64,000 nucleotides of DNA from Cognatundibacterium squillarum (GTDB lineage Bacteria > Pseudomonadota > Gammaproteobacteria > Burkholderiales > Burkholderiaceae_D), in assembly GCF_014652435.1 (NCBI RefSeq), contig NZ_BMYU01000001.1, forward strand, positions 62,001 through 126,000. Direction: 5' to 3'. A program made the translations under genes and the position numbers. Every line of letters starts with the position of its first letter. The stretch's first letter is position 1. The notes beneath the pieces are model-generated. The model was not told the origin of the DNA. It was given only the letters and a program-made list of their open reading frames with translations, and searched no databases. Below, one piece after another: positions 37,166 through 46,103 of the stretch.

Positions 37166-38326
37166 ATGGCAAAAAGCATTGTTGCGAAACACAGTGTGAT
37201 TGGCGCGGCAGCGTTGATTGGTCTGACCGGATGCAGTTCGATTAGTAACCTGGTTGAACCAAATAAAATTGATTATAAAAGCGCCAGTAAGGCAACAACA
37301 GTGTCCCTGGAAGTTCCTCCTGATCTGACACAAATCCGTCGTGACAGCCGCTTTGCGGTTCCGGATGCCAACAAGAGCACGGCAACGGCATCGGGTTACA
37401 ACCTTGAAAAATCCGGTCAGAAGGCATCGTCCGGCAACGTCGCGGTTGCGCCATTGCAGCTGAAAGACATGCGTATCATGAAAGATGGCACGCAGCGCTG
37501 GCTGGTGGTGAAGCAAAGCCCTGAAGCATTGTGGCCGCAACTGAAGGATTTCTGGCAGGAACTGGGTTTTCTGGTGAATGTTGAAAATCCTGAAGCCGGT
37601 GTGATGGAAACGGACTGGGCGGAAAACCGCGCCAAAATCCCGCAAGACATTATCCGTAACACGCTGGGTAAAGTGATTGATTCTCTGTATTCGACCGGTG
37701 AACGCGACAAGTTCCGTACCCGTATTGAACGCGGACAAAATGGCGAAGTCGAAATTTACATCAGCCACCGTGGTGCACAGGAAGTGGTCACCGGCGCAAA
37801 TCGTGATGGCACGGTCTGGCAGGCACGTGCAAATGATGCCAGTCTGGAAGCAGAATTCCTGTCCCGTCTGATGGCGCGTCTGGGTGCTGATCCTGAAACT
37901 GCGAAGTCCTCGGTAACTGCGGCAGCGGAAGTGAAAGCCCGTTCGAAAGTGCTGAAAAAAGGCGACATGACTTATGTTGAAGTCGACGAAGCTTTCGACC
38001 GTTCATGGCGTCGTGTTGGTCTGGCGCTGGACCGTGGTGGTTTCACCGTGGAAGACCGTGATCGTTCGCAAGGCGTGTACTTCGTGCGTTATGTTGATCA
38101 GGATGTTGACGCCAAAACCAAAGGTGCGTCCGAAGGTTTCTTCTCCCGCCTGTTCTCGTTTGGCTCTAAAGACGATGCAAAAACACCGCGCTTCCGTATT
38201 CTGGTGAAAAATGCGGGTGACAATGGTGAAGCCAGTCACGTTTCCGTGCATAACGACGACGGAAAGGTTGAAACTTCTCCGGTTGCAACCAAGATCCTGA
38301 CACTGTTGAATGAGCAGTTGAAGTAA
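37166..38326 (+). CDS. bamC: Outer membrane protein assembly factor BamC
   Basis: 386 aa lipoprotein: signal MAKSIVAKHSVIGAAALIGLTGC with the lipidated cysteine at the lipobox. The unstructured N-terminal lasso (SSISNLVEPNKIDYKSA) and the segment SLEVPPDLT, which contacts BamD, are clear. Two helix-grip domains follow (about 105-230 and 265-380). BamC is an accessory part of the BAM complex that inserts outer-membrane beta-barrels. It is closed by a strong terminator. Confidence 0.93.
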   Translation: MAKSIVAKHSVIGAAALIGLTGCSSISNLVEPNKIDYKSASKATTVSLEVPPDLTQIRRDSRFAVPDANKSTATASGYNLEKSGQKASSGNVAVAPLQLKDMRIMKDGTQRWLVVKQSPEALWPQLKDFWQELGFLVNVENPEAGVMETDWAENRAKIPQDIIRNTLGKVIDSLYSTGERDKFRTRIERGQNGEVEIYISHRGAQEVVTGANRDGTVWQARANDASLEAEFLSRLMARLGADPETAKSSVTAAAEVKARSKVLKKGDMTYVEVDEAFDRSWRRVGLALDRGGFTVEDRDRSQGVYFVRYVDQDVDAKTKGASEGFFSRLFSFGSKDDAKTPRFRILVKNAGDNGEASHVSVHNDDGKVETSPVATKILTLLNEQLK

Positions 38327-38350
38327 TCTCAGGCTCTGACTTGGTGATAC

Positions 38351-38381
38351 AAAAAACGCAGCTTCTGGCTGCGTTTTTTTA
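38351..38381 (+). terminator. bamC terminator
   Basis: A perfect 12-bp stem, aaaaaacgcagc/gctgcgtttttt (38351-38362 with 38368-38379), loop ttctg. Confidence 0.9.
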
Positions 38382-38539
38382 TGCCTGCGCATTTACTTAC
38401 CGGCATCCTGATTTCAATCTCCGGTATTGTTCGGGTGAAATACGCGGAAAACCAGTGATAAGATCGGCTGAGTCCGGTAAGGGCGGGAGGGATTCCGGAT
38501 GGTTAGGCCCCGGATTTGCTGCATCGCCGAAAACAGGTA

Positions 38540-38570
38540 ATAAAAAAGCCGGCTTACGCCGGCTTTTTAG
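38540..38570 (-). terminator. Terminator of the Ala-rich lipoprotein gene
   Basis: An 11-bp stem aaaaagccggc/gccggcttttt (38543-38553 with 38558-38568), loop ttac. It lies 20 nt after the stop on the minus strand; symmetrical, so bidirectional. Confidence 0.85.
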
Positions 38571-38589
38571 CAAATCAAATAATCAGAGA

Positions 38590-38820
38590 TTATTTGGATG
38601 CTGGAGTTGCAGTTGCGGAAGCTGCTGGAGCTGCGCCGGAAGCTGCTGCTGCGTCAGATGCTGCTGCTGGTGCTGGAGCTGCTGCTGGAGCTTCTGCTGG
38701 TGCAGATGCTGGAGCTGGAGCTACTGCGGAAGCTGCTGGAGCAGATGCTGCTTCTTCTTTTTTGCCGCAAGCAGCCAGTGCGATTGCCAACATGGAAACG
38801 AGCAAGAGAGATTTTTTCAT
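38590..38820 (-). CDS. Small Ala/Pro-rich lipoprotein
   Basis: 76 aa from the start at 38820. MKKSLLLVSMLAIALAACGKKEE is a clear lipoprotein signal with the modified cysteine after LAA. The rest is low-complexity Ala/Pro/Ser, with almost no other residues. It may be an envelope spacer or tether protein; nothing specific can be said. The GC-rich trinucleotide-like DNA makes the opposite frames open too (poly-Leu on the plus strand), but only the minus frame has a signal peptide and a terminator. Confidence 0.8.
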   Translation of the reverse strand: MKKSLLLVSMLAIALAACGKKEEAASAPAASAVAPAPASAPAEAPAAAPAPAAASDAAAASGAAPAASATATPASK

Positions 38821-39098
38821 GTTTGTACTTTCTGAAAATATATCAAAAAAACAGATCAAAATTATGCGATGAATAATTACCGGTAATTATCGCTCTGTAG
38901 GCTGACCACTCTGTCAGTGCGCAGTAAACTGCGCAGCAACAGAAAAAGTTTCCTAGCCCACGATTATAATGATTTTTCCGGCAATGGAATAGGTATTCGC
39001 CGCAAATTAAGGTCAAAAAGAGAAATATTTACACCGAGAAAAGCATCTAATGGTGCTTTGCACAAAAATATGCAGCTTTCGGCATATCAAAATAGCAC

Positions 39099-40235
39099 TT
39101 ATTTATTCAAAACCAGCCATCCGTCTTCATACCAGATACATAGCGCGTCCAGCACGTCCGGTGTGGCTTTGCAGACTTCTGCACCAGTCAGGGCGCGCTG
39201 ATCGGCCAGTTTTGCCAGCAGCGTTTTATCTTTCGCCGTCACATTGAAAGCTTCGCCGTTGATAAACACATGCTTGCCCTGATACAGCATGATGGATTTC
39301 AGCGCCAACTTCACGCCGTTGTTTTTTGCCAGCTCGGCAAATTTCTTCTGGCTGTGCGGGCGGCGTGGCGGATCAAAAAACACGCTTGGTTTCGGTTCAG
39401 TCAGATATTCGCCGAGGAACAGTGTCATATCTTCGCGGGAGAAGCGAATTTTTTCGATTTCTGCCAGTACTTTGTCAATCATGGCATCCTGTAATTCCGC
39501 CGGATGCGTGACCGGTTCGAGTTCAGGATCAGCATAACGACCGGGTAATTCCACAGTTTCCGATTTGAAATTCAGAAAGCTTTCAGCCAGTTCCTGATAA
39601 TGCGGAGTACGGAAACCGATCGAATACGTCATGCATTCGCCTTCGGCAATGCCGTCATGCGCATAGTGTGGCGGCAGATACAGCATATCGCCCGGTTCCA
39701 GCACATATTCGACTTCCGGTTTGAAGTTGCGCAGAATTTTCAGCGGCATACCGTCGATCAGGCTCAGGTCTTTCTGTGCGCCGATGCGCCAGCGGCGCTG
39801 ACCGTGGGCTTGCAGCAGAAATACGTCATATGAATCAAAATGCGGGCCAACGCCGCCACCATCGGCTGCGTAACTGATCATCAGATCATCCAGCCGGGCA
39901 GACGGGACGAAATTGAACTGGCGCAGCAGCGCATCAGCTTTTTCATTGTGCAGATTCACGCCCTGAATCAGCACGGTCCATTCTTTCGGCTCTTCAACCG
40001 GCAAACGGTCGAACGGGCCTTTCGATAATTCCCAGTGATTGCCAAACGATGAAATCAGGCGCGATTCCACATCATCGCGGCCCGCCAGCGTAAATAAATC
40101 TTTTTTGCTTAACAGTGGCTTAAAGCCCGGGATTGCTTGCCGGATCAGTAAAGGTTTTTTGTGCCAGTACTCGCTGAAAAATTGTTCAACGGTCAGACCG
40201 CCGAGGAGGGTAAGTGGCAGGGATTTTTTTTTCAT
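39099..40235 (-). CDS. roxA: Ribosomal protein uL16 arginine hydroxylase (RoxA/YcfD-like)
   Basis: 378 aa JmjC/cupin oxygenase. The N-terminus LLGGLTVEQFFSEYWHKKPLLIRQAIPGF is typical of YcfD. The Fe(II) ligands lie in GPHFDSYDVFLLQAHGQRRW (HxD) and PPHYAHDGIA (distal His). The C-terminal helical and winged-helix parts follow. YcfD uses 2-oxoglutarate and oxygen to hydroxylate an arginine of ribosomal protein L16. The assignment is by family; the protein substrate is inferred. It is divergent from slyD. Confidence 0.9.
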   Translation of the reverse strand: MKKKSLPLTLLGGLTVEQFFSEYWHKKPLLIRQAIPGFKPLLSKKDLFTLAGRDDVESRLISSFGNHWELSKGPFDRLPVEEPKEWTVLIQGVNLHNEKADALLRQFNFVPSARLDDLMISYAADGGGVGPHFDSYDVFLLQAHGQRRWRIGAQKDLSLIDGMPLKILRNFKPEVEYVLEPGDMLYLPPHYAHDGIAEGECMTYSIGFRTPHYQELAESFLNFKSETVELPGRYADPELEPVTHPAELQDAMIDKVLAEIEKIRFSREDMTLFLGEYLTEPKPSVFFDPPRRPHSQKKFAELAKNNGVKLALKSIMLYQGKHVFINGEAFNVTAKDKTLLAKLADQRALTGAEVCKATPDVLDALCIWYEDGWLVLNK

Positions 40236-40316
40236 AACTTCTGATCAGGAAAAGTCGGCAGACAGGGCTGAAGGTTATAATCCGGCCTGTCCGCATATTC
40301 ATTTAAAGGAAACGCT

Positions 40317-40853
40317 ATGAAGATTGTCAAAAACTCGGTTGTTACAGTCCGCTACACATTAACGGACGCAGAAGACAATCTGATTGAGGAAGGTCAAGAG
40401 CCTATGGTTTATCTTCACGGGGGATACGATAACATTTTCCCTAAAATTGAAGAAGCCCTGGATGGCAAAGAAGCCGGCTTTGAAACCCGCGTACAGCTGG
40501 AACCGGAAGATGCGTTCGGCGACTACGATGCCCAGTTGCTGAAAATCGAAGCGCGTGACCGTTTCCCTGAAGGTCTGGAAGTCGGTATGCAGTTTGAAGG
40601 CACACCGGAAGATGAAGCAGAAGGCGAAGCGCATATTTTCACCGTAACAGATATCGAAGAAGGTAAAGTCGTGCTGGATGGCAATCATCCGCTGGCCGGT
40701 ATGGCACTGCGCTTTGCGCTGAAAGTGGAAGCGGTGCGAGCAGCGTCTGACGAAGAAATCGCGCACGGCCACGTGCATGGTGAGCATGGTCACGATCACG
40801 GTGATGAAGATCCGGATGGTGACGACCAGTACCGCACCGTGCATCTGCACTGA
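40317..40853 (+). CDS. slyD: FKBP-type peptidyl-prolyl isomerase SlyD
   Basis: 178 aa. FKBP core split by the insert-in-flap domain (EPEDAFGDYDAQLLKIEARDRFPEGLEVGMQFEG), with NHPLAGMALRFALKVEAV at the end of the domain. The tail HGHVHGEHGHDHGDEDPDGDDQYRTVHLH is His-rich and binds nickel and other metals. SlyD is a folding helper and a metal chaperone for hydrogenase/urease. A terminator at 40923 ends the unit. Confidence 0.95.
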   Translation: MKIVKNSVVTVRYTLTDAEDNLIEEGQEPMVYLHGGYDNIFPKIEEALDGKEAGFETRVQLEPEDAFGDYDAQLLKIEARDRFPEGLEVGMQFEGTPEDEAEGEAHIFTVTDIEEGKVVLDGNHPLAGMALRFALKVEAVRAASDEEIAHGHVHGEHGHDHGDEDPDGDDQYRTVHLH

Positions 40854-40922
40854 TGCTCTTGCCTGCGGCCTGACACAGGTCGTCAGGACTGGCAGAGCGG
40901 GATGATTTCTCCGCATGCCCAC

Positions 40923-40956
40923 AAAAAGCACCGCAAACTTAATGCGGTGCTTTTTG
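40923..40956 (+). terminator. slyD terminator
   Basis: A perfect 13-bp stem aaaaagcaccgca/tgcggtgcttttt (40923-40935 and 40943-40955 within the flanking runs), about 70 nt after the stop. Confidence 0.88.
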
Positions 40957-40989
40957 TTTTTCAGCGTGCCGAAACGACTTTTTATGCTG

Positions 40990-41077
40990 AGATCGTCATC
41001 GTTGATTTCCGGAAGCCCGGACTTTCTGCCGACGAGCGCCACACGCCTGTGCTAAACACCGCATTTAGGGATTTTCA
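40990..41077 (+). repeat. Dispersed intergenic repeat, copy F
   Basis: atcgtcatcg...atttccggaa, then cggactttctgccgacgagc, then ctgtgctaaacaccgcattt. It lies 3' of the slyD terminator. The rest of the gap to 41305 (about 230 bp) holds no recognisable gene. Confidence 0.8.
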
Positions 41078-41304
41078 GCGAAAAAATCTGCTCTTCAGGC
41101 AGGTGAGTTGTAAAAAATAAGGAATTGCATCGTTTGGCCCATGCAGGGCGGGCGCGATGTTTTGTAGTTGGGATTGCAGTGCCTGCCTTGCTGCTCAAGA
41201 CAGTATCAGCATTCCGGAAGCCGGCATTCAGACGAATTGCAAGTGAATATTTTCGGACTCTGCCTGTAAATGCAAGCGCAAGTGGAAATACATTAATGCT
41301 GCGT

Positions 41305-41348
41305 AAAAACAAAATCAGGTGAATATCCTTGAATGATATTCACCTGAT
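41305..41348 (-). terminator. Terminator of the H-NS gene
   Basis: A 14-bp perfect stem, atcaggtgaatatc/gatattcacctgat (41314-41327 with 41335-41348), loop cttgaat. On the minus strand it is followed by tttgttttt. Confidence 0.8.
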
Positions 41349-41418
41349 CGAAATTAAATTAATGAGCAGCGCTCAGTAATTTACATTTCAATGATTCCGG
41401 ATTCAGCAGCCTGAAGGC

Positions 41419-41733
41419 TTATTTTTGAATCAGCAAATCTTCCAGCGTGCCGCCGGCTGCGATATGGTCCTGAATAAAACGTGGTGTTCTGCCACGGCCG
41501 GACCAGGTGTCATCGCCTTTTTGGTATTTAGGAGCAACTTCGCCTTTTACGCTGCCGCGTTTTTTACCGGCTGGTGCCGCAACGTCCAGACCCAGATCTT
41601 TTGCAGTGATACCGTAAGATGCGATTTTCTGTTTGATGTCGGCAACAACAGAGTCAAATTCCGCTTTTCTGATTTCTTCCGCCTGAATTTGCAGTGCGGC
41701 GATTTGCGCTTGAATATCAGCAAGAGTAGACAT
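41419..41733 (-). CDS. H-NS family nucleoid protein
   Basis: 104 aa. An N-terminal coiled coil for dimerisation (LADIQAQIAALQIQAEEIRKAEFDSVVADIKQKIA) leads to a linker and the DNA-binding domain PKYQKGDDTWSGRGRTPRFIQDHIAAG, which carries the conserved TWSGRGRTP loop. Such short H-NS proteins (about 100 aa) are common in betaproteobacteria, where they bind AT-rich DNA and silence acquired genes. The AT-rich 785 bp upstream may itself be a target. Confidence 0.93.
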   Translation of the reverse strand: MSTLADIQAQIAALQIQAEEIRKAEFDSVVADIKQKIASYGITAKDLGLDVAAPAGKKRGSVKGEVAPKYQKGDDTWSGRGRTPRFIQDHIAAGGTLEDLLIQK

Positions 41734-42518
41734 GGGTTTTCTTTCGTAAAAAAATAAATCTGAAGTCGCTATTGTTGCACAGTATTTATTTAATTCGCTA
41801 TCCCTTTATTTGCAAAAAATTGTTGAACATCGATGGAATTGCTCAGAATTTCATCATTATTTCCGTGGCGATCAGTATTAGCGGGATTGAATCGATGAAA
41901 TATATTGTATTTTCCGATTTACAGATTCTGATCTGAATTAATCGAGGAAAGAGATTGATTTAATCGTTTTTTCACTGCTGAGTCAGGCGTAAGCCGTTGA
42001 TTTGTAAAGAATCCGATTTCCGAAAGGCGAATAAATCAGCAGTTCCCTGAGGCATTGCAAAGAAATCCGGCAATCTCACCGTATTTTGCAAAAAAAGACC
42101 TGCATTTCTGCCGGTTTTTCAGCCAGCGCGGGTCTTTAATGGGATAATCCGCGCTCGGATTTTTTACCGGCAGAAAATTGCTGCATTTGATTTGACCACC
42201 GCGCTCCCTTGGCAGCCTGCGATAGCCCCTTTGCTGAATCGTTCAGCCTTAGTTTGTCGGTGCAGCGCTCTGCTCAACACTTTGAAGCTGCTATGCTGTA
42301 AGCCGGATGCGGGCATCGTTCATCGTGATGATGACTGCATATGGACTAAAGACTACGCAGTCCGGCATCGCAGCGCAAACGGATTTTGTTTTTACCTGAA
42401 GAGTGCCGCAGCACCGGAGTTTTATCTTTTTGTAATTTAAAAAAGATAATTAATTCTGACTAGTATTAAAGCATTCTGCGAGCACTTCTTTTAACGACCA
42501 GTTTTTGGAATTATTTTT
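41734..42518. other. Long AT-rich intergenic region between H-NS and ycaO genes
   Basis: 785 bp with no convincing gene on either strand; the small open frames lack ribosome sites. It must hold the divergent promoters for the H-NS gene and the OsmC-YcaO gene. It has several A/T runs and could be bound by H-NS. No repeat copy was found in it. Confidence 0.5.
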
Positions 42519-44714
42519 ATGGAAATTAAAGTCAACTTTCTCGATAAGCTTCGCCTCGAAGCCAAATTCGATGATTTCACGGTGATCGCGGATCAGCCTA
42601 TCCGGTATAAAGGCGATGGTTCCGCGCCGGGGCCGTTTGACTATTTTCTGGCGTCGTCTGCTTTATGTGCGGCTTATTTTGTGAAGTTGTATTGCAATAC
42701 TCGCAATATCCCAACAGAAAATATCCGTTTATCGCAAAATAATATTGTTGATCCGGAAAACCGTTATCAGCAAATATTTAAAATTCAGGTCGAATTACCA
42801 CCGGATATTTCAGAAAAAGACCGCGAAGGCATTCTGCGTTCGATTGACCGCTGCACGGTTAAAAAAGTCGTGCAAACCGGCCCGGAATTTGTCATTGAAG
42901 AAGTCGCGAATCTGGATGCTGACGCACAAGCCTTGCTGACACTGAATCCGGAAGCCGGCGCCACGACCTATATCCCGGGTAAAGATTTGCCGCTGGAGCA
43001 AACCATCGCGAATATGTCTTCCGTGCTGGCGAATCTGGGCATCAAAATTGAAATCGCTTCGTGGCGCAATATCGTACCGAATGTCTGGTCTTTGCATATT
43101 CGTGATGCGCATTCACCGATGTGCTTTACGAACGGCAAAGGTGCAACCAAAGAAAGCGCGCTGGCTTCAGCGCTGGGCGAATACATCGAACGGATCAGCA
43201 ATAACCATTTCTACGCCGGTGCTTTCTGGGGCGAAGAAATCGCCAATGCGGCGTTTGTGCATTATCCGAATGAGCAATGGTTCAAGCCGGGCCGCAAAGA
43301 TGCGCTGCCGAAAGAAATTCTCGATGATTACACACGCGGCATTTATGATCCGGACGGCGAACTGCGCGGTTCCCATCTGATCGATACCAATTCCGGCAAC
43401 ACGGAACGCGGCATTTGCTCGCTGCCGTTTGTACGTGAATCTGATGGCAAGACCGTGTATTTCCCGTCCAACCTGATTGAAAACCTGTACGCCAGTAACG
43501 GTATGAGCGCCGGTAACACGCTGGCGGAAGCGCAGGTGCAGTGCTTGTCTGAAATTTTTGAACGCGCCGTCAAGCGTGAAATTCTGGAGGGCGAAATCGC
43601 CTTGCCAGACGTGCCGCAGGACGTGCTGGCGAAATATCCGGGCATCGTGGAAGGCATCAAAGGGCTGGAAGAGCAGGGCTTTCCGGTGCTGGTCAAAGAT
43701 GCGTCGCTCGGTGGCCAGTATCCGGTGATGTGTGTAACGCTGATGAACCCGCGTACCGGCGGCGTGTTTGCCTCTTTCGGCGCGCACCCTAGTCTGGAAG
43801 TCGCGCTGGAACGCAGTCTGACTGAACTGATGCAGGGCCGTAGCTTTGAAGGCCTGAACGATTTACCGCGCCCGACTTTCGCCAGCGAAGCCGTGACCGA
43901 GCCGTATAACTTCGTTGAACACTTCATCGATTCCAGCGGCGTGGTGTCATGGCGCTTCTTCAGTGCCAAAGCCGATTATGAATTCGTGGAATGGGATTTC
44001 TCCGGTCACGGTGAAAACTCGAATGCCGACGAAGCCGCAACGCTGCTCGGCATCCTCAAAGACATGGGCAAGGAAGTGTACACCGCCGTCTACGACCAGC
44101 TCGGCGCAACCGCCTGCCGTATTCTGGTGCCGGGCTATTCGGAAGTCTATCCGGTGGAAGATCTGATCTGGGATAACACCAACAAATCCCTGCTGTTCCG
44201 CGAAGATGTGCTGAATATCCATCGCCTTGACGACGAACAGCTGGAAGCACTGCTGGATCGTCTGGAAAACAATGAGCTGGATGATTACGGCGATGTTGCA
44301 TCCCTGATCGGTATCGAGTTCGATGAAAACACCGTCTGGGGCCAACTGACCGTGCTGGAACTGCGCCTGCTGATCAATCTTGCCCTGCAAGACTTTGAAG
44401 AAGCGCAGGAACTGGTAAGCGCCTTCCTGCAATACAACGACAACACCGTCGACCGTGGTCTGTTCTATCAGGCAATGAGCGCCGTGCTGGAAATCATCCT
44501 CAGTGACGACATGGAGCTGGATGATTACGTCAACAACTTCCGCCGCATGTTCGGTGATGCCCGCATGGACGCCGTCCTTGGATCGGTAGATGGCAGCGTC
44601 CGTTTCTACGGCCTGACGCCAACCAGCATGAAGCTGGAAGGCCTGGACCGCCACCAGCGCCTGCTCGACAGCTACAAAAAACTCCACGCCGCCCGCGCCA
44701 AAGCCGCGCAGTAA
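42519..44714 (+). CDS. OsmC-YcaO fusion protein
   Basis: 731 aa. Residues 1-150 are an OsmC-like domain (DQPIRYKGDGSAPGPFDYFLASSALCAAYFVKLYC), with the cysteine expected in OsmC peroxidases. Residues about 160-560 are the YcaO ATPase-like domain (TKESALASALGEYIERISNN, AEAQVQCLSEIFERAVKR, SLEVALERSLTELMQGR). The last 170 residues are helical, TPR-like. Escherichia coli YcaO, which lacks OsmC, helps RimO methylthiolate ribosomal protein S12; whether this fusion does the same is unknown. It is closed by a strong terminator. Confidence 0.92.
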   Translation: MEIKVNFLDKLRLEAKFDDFTVIADQPIRYKGDGSAPGPFDYFLASSALCAAYFVKLYCNTRNIPTENIRLSQNNIVDPENRYQQIFKIQVELPPDISEKDREGILRSIDRCTVKKVVQTGPEFVIEEVANLDADAQALLTLNPEAGATTYIPGKDLPLEQTIANMSSVLANLGIKIEIASWRNIVPNVWSLHIRDAHSPMCFTNGKGATKESALASALGEYIERISNNHFYAGAFWGEEIANAAFVHYPNEQWFKPGRKDALPKEILDDYTRGIYDPDGELRGSHLIDTNSGNTERGICSLPFVRESDGKTVYFPSNLIENLYASNGMSAGNTLAEAQVQCLSEIFERAVKREILEGEIALPDVPQDVLAKYPGIVEGIKGLEEQGFPVLVKDASLGGQYPVMCVTLMNPRTGGVFASFGAHPSLEVALERSLTELMQGRSFEGLNDLPRPTFASEAVTEPYNFVEHFIDSSGVVSWRFFSAKADYEFVEWDFSGHGENSNADEAATLLGILKDMGKEVYTAVYDQLGATACRILVPGYSEVYPVEDLIWDNTNKSLLFREDVLNIHRLDDEQLEALLDRLENNELDDYGDVASLIGIEFDENTVWGQLTVLELRLLINLALQDFEEAQELVSAFLQYNDNTVDRGLFYQAMSAVLEIILSDDMELDDYVNNFRRMFGDARMDAVLGSVDGSVRFYGLTPTSMKLEGLDRHQRLLDSYKKLHAARAKAAQ

Positions 44715-44727
44715 TCCGGCAATCCAC

Positions 44728-44769
44728 ACATCAGGCAGACCAGCAGACACGGTCTGCCTGATGTTTTTC
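44728..44769 (+). terminator. Terminator of the OsmC-YcaO gene
   Basis: A perfect 14-bp stem acatcaggcagacc/ggtctgcctgatgt (44728-44741 with 44751-44764) followed by tttttcg. Confidence 0.88.
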
Positions 44770-44905
44770 GTCCTCACACCTTCCCGAAGCACCTGCTTTT
44801 TCACGCGCTTCATTCGCTTCATTCCCCGTTTTGCAGGCAAGGCCCGCATTTGTCTTCCGCAACCACAACACAAGCCGACCCGTTTCCTGTGTTCGTACTT
44901 TGCAG

Positions 44906-44995
44906 GAATCGTCATCTGGCATTCCCGCAAGCCCGGACTTTCTGCCGATGACAGCCGAAGTGCTATGCTGAACACCGCATTTGCGGGATAAAAAG
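44906..44995 (+). repeat. Dispersed intergenic repeat, copy G
   Basis: atcgtcatct...attcccgcaag, cccggactttctgccgatgac, then atgctgaacaccgcatttg. It is followed by a T-poor stretch aaaaaggttaaatactgggttt that also resembles the sequence after copy H. Confidence 0.82.
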
Positions 44996-45365
44996 GTTAA
45001 ATACTGGGTTTCAGGGTATTGATGACGCTGAGTGAGGCATTGGTGGTAAGTGAGAGTCGGGTAGGGAGGTAAACACCTGCTCGCGTAAGCGTTACCGCGC
45101 GTAGTAACTGAGGATCTGGCTACAGCGTGTCTAATACGCAGGCATGTTAAATTTTTTATTGATTAATTGATGGAATAAACCGGAGCCGCAGGGGATATTC
45201 GGGTTAATTGCGACCATATACTCGAAATTTAACATCGGTATCGCTAACACTAATGTGTATTGTTATTAAAATTTAAGAGTGTAAATTCTGTTGAGTGGCA
45301 TGCGTGAAGTGATTATATTTGCATATTTCAATATAAATCATTTAAGCACTCCGAAAGAAATGCGC
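44996..45365. other. Intergenic region with an 11-bp inverted repeat
   Basis: About 370 bp without a gene. The perfect inverted repeat ATGTTAAATTT (45144-45154) / AAATTTAACAT (45225-45235) encloses 70 bp. It could be the end sequences of a small element or a pair of binding sites; no duplication of flanking bases was seen. Confidence 0.35.
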
Positions 45366-46007
45366 ATGTCTAAGTACCTTATTCTGCTGGCTGCACTCAT
45401 AGCGCCTGTCATTGCATGGTCTCAAGAGCAAACCGCTTCAGTACCAACCGAACCTCGCCCAGCTCGGGCAAGGGAAATAGTGGTGTACCCGGACGATCAG
45501 GAATATCCGGCGGAGCTGGTCAAAACAGGCGTCCAGGGCACTGCATTTGTTCTGGTTGCCTTTAACCCTGACGGAACTCCGGTAAGCACGGCTGTCCGAA
45601 CGACATCTCGCTCTGATCAGCTTGATGAGATCGCGCTCTCCATCGTCAGGAAGCTTTCCCTTCAGCAAACTACGGACTCCGGCACGCCGCGCTACTCGTC
45701 AGTCCTTGTGCCGGTCAAGTTCAGCAAGGACGTCGTGACAGATCTTGGCAAAAAGTCGTGTGAAGACTTAAACGTGGACCTTGCCTATTTCAGGTCCGTT
45801 TTTCCCGAGAAGAAGTCCGAAGATCTTGAACTGTTTAGCATTGCGACGGGCGCGTTGTTTCTCATCGTCAAAAACGAAAAACGCATGCCTATTGTCGCGG
45901 GCAGGAAGACGGTAATTTCCAAAACCATTGCGACATGCGCAGCAGAGCCTGAACGCAAGTTCTTTGAAGTGATGTTGCGAGCCGCTGATGAAGTTTCTGT
46001 AAAGTAG
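45366..46007 (+). CDS. Exported TonB/TolA C-terminal-like domain protein
   Basis: 213 aa from ATG 45366, with an alternative ATG two codons upstream. The signal peptide is MSKYLILLAALIAPVIAWSQ. The segment YPAELVKTGVQGTAFVLVAFNPDGTPVSTAVRTTSRSDQLDEIALSIVRKLSL follows the TonB C-terminal pattern, but there is no N-terminal anchor for energy transduction. The following 130 residues are unfamiliar. Probably a periplasmic protein using a TonB-like fold for binding. It opens a stretch of accessory, partly broken genes. Confidence 0.7.
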   Translation: MSKYLILLAALIAPVIAWSQEQTASVPTEPRPARAREIVVYPDDQEYPAELVKTGVQGTAFVLVAFNPDGTPVSTAVRTTSRSDQLDEIALSIVRKLSLQQTTDSGTPRYSSVLVPVKFSKDVVTDLGKKSCEDLNVDLAYFRSVFPEKKSEDLELFSIATGALFLIVKNEKRMPIVAGRKTVISKTIATCAAEPERKFFEVMLRAADEVSVK

Positions 46008-46103
46008 TTCTCCGTATTAACCCAACCTGATGGATTTTTCCCGAAGGGTAAGAAATTATCCTTAGTTGTCACACGACACGGTGCATATCGAAAGTTGGAT
46101 CAC

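Noticed and set aside
38598..38876. A Leu-rich plus-strand frame over the low-complexity tract
   Set aside because: The minus strand encodes a lipoprotein with a clear signal and terminator; the plus frame is a by-product of GC-rich triplet-like sequence.
41125..41322. A 65-codon frame between slyD and the H-NS gene
   Set aside because: No ribosome site; it runs into the H-NS terminator and overlaps no recognisable family.
42192..42440. An 82-codon frame upstream of the OsmC-YcaO gene
   Set aside because: No ribosome site and unusual composition (many Cys, Leu); more likely promoter region.
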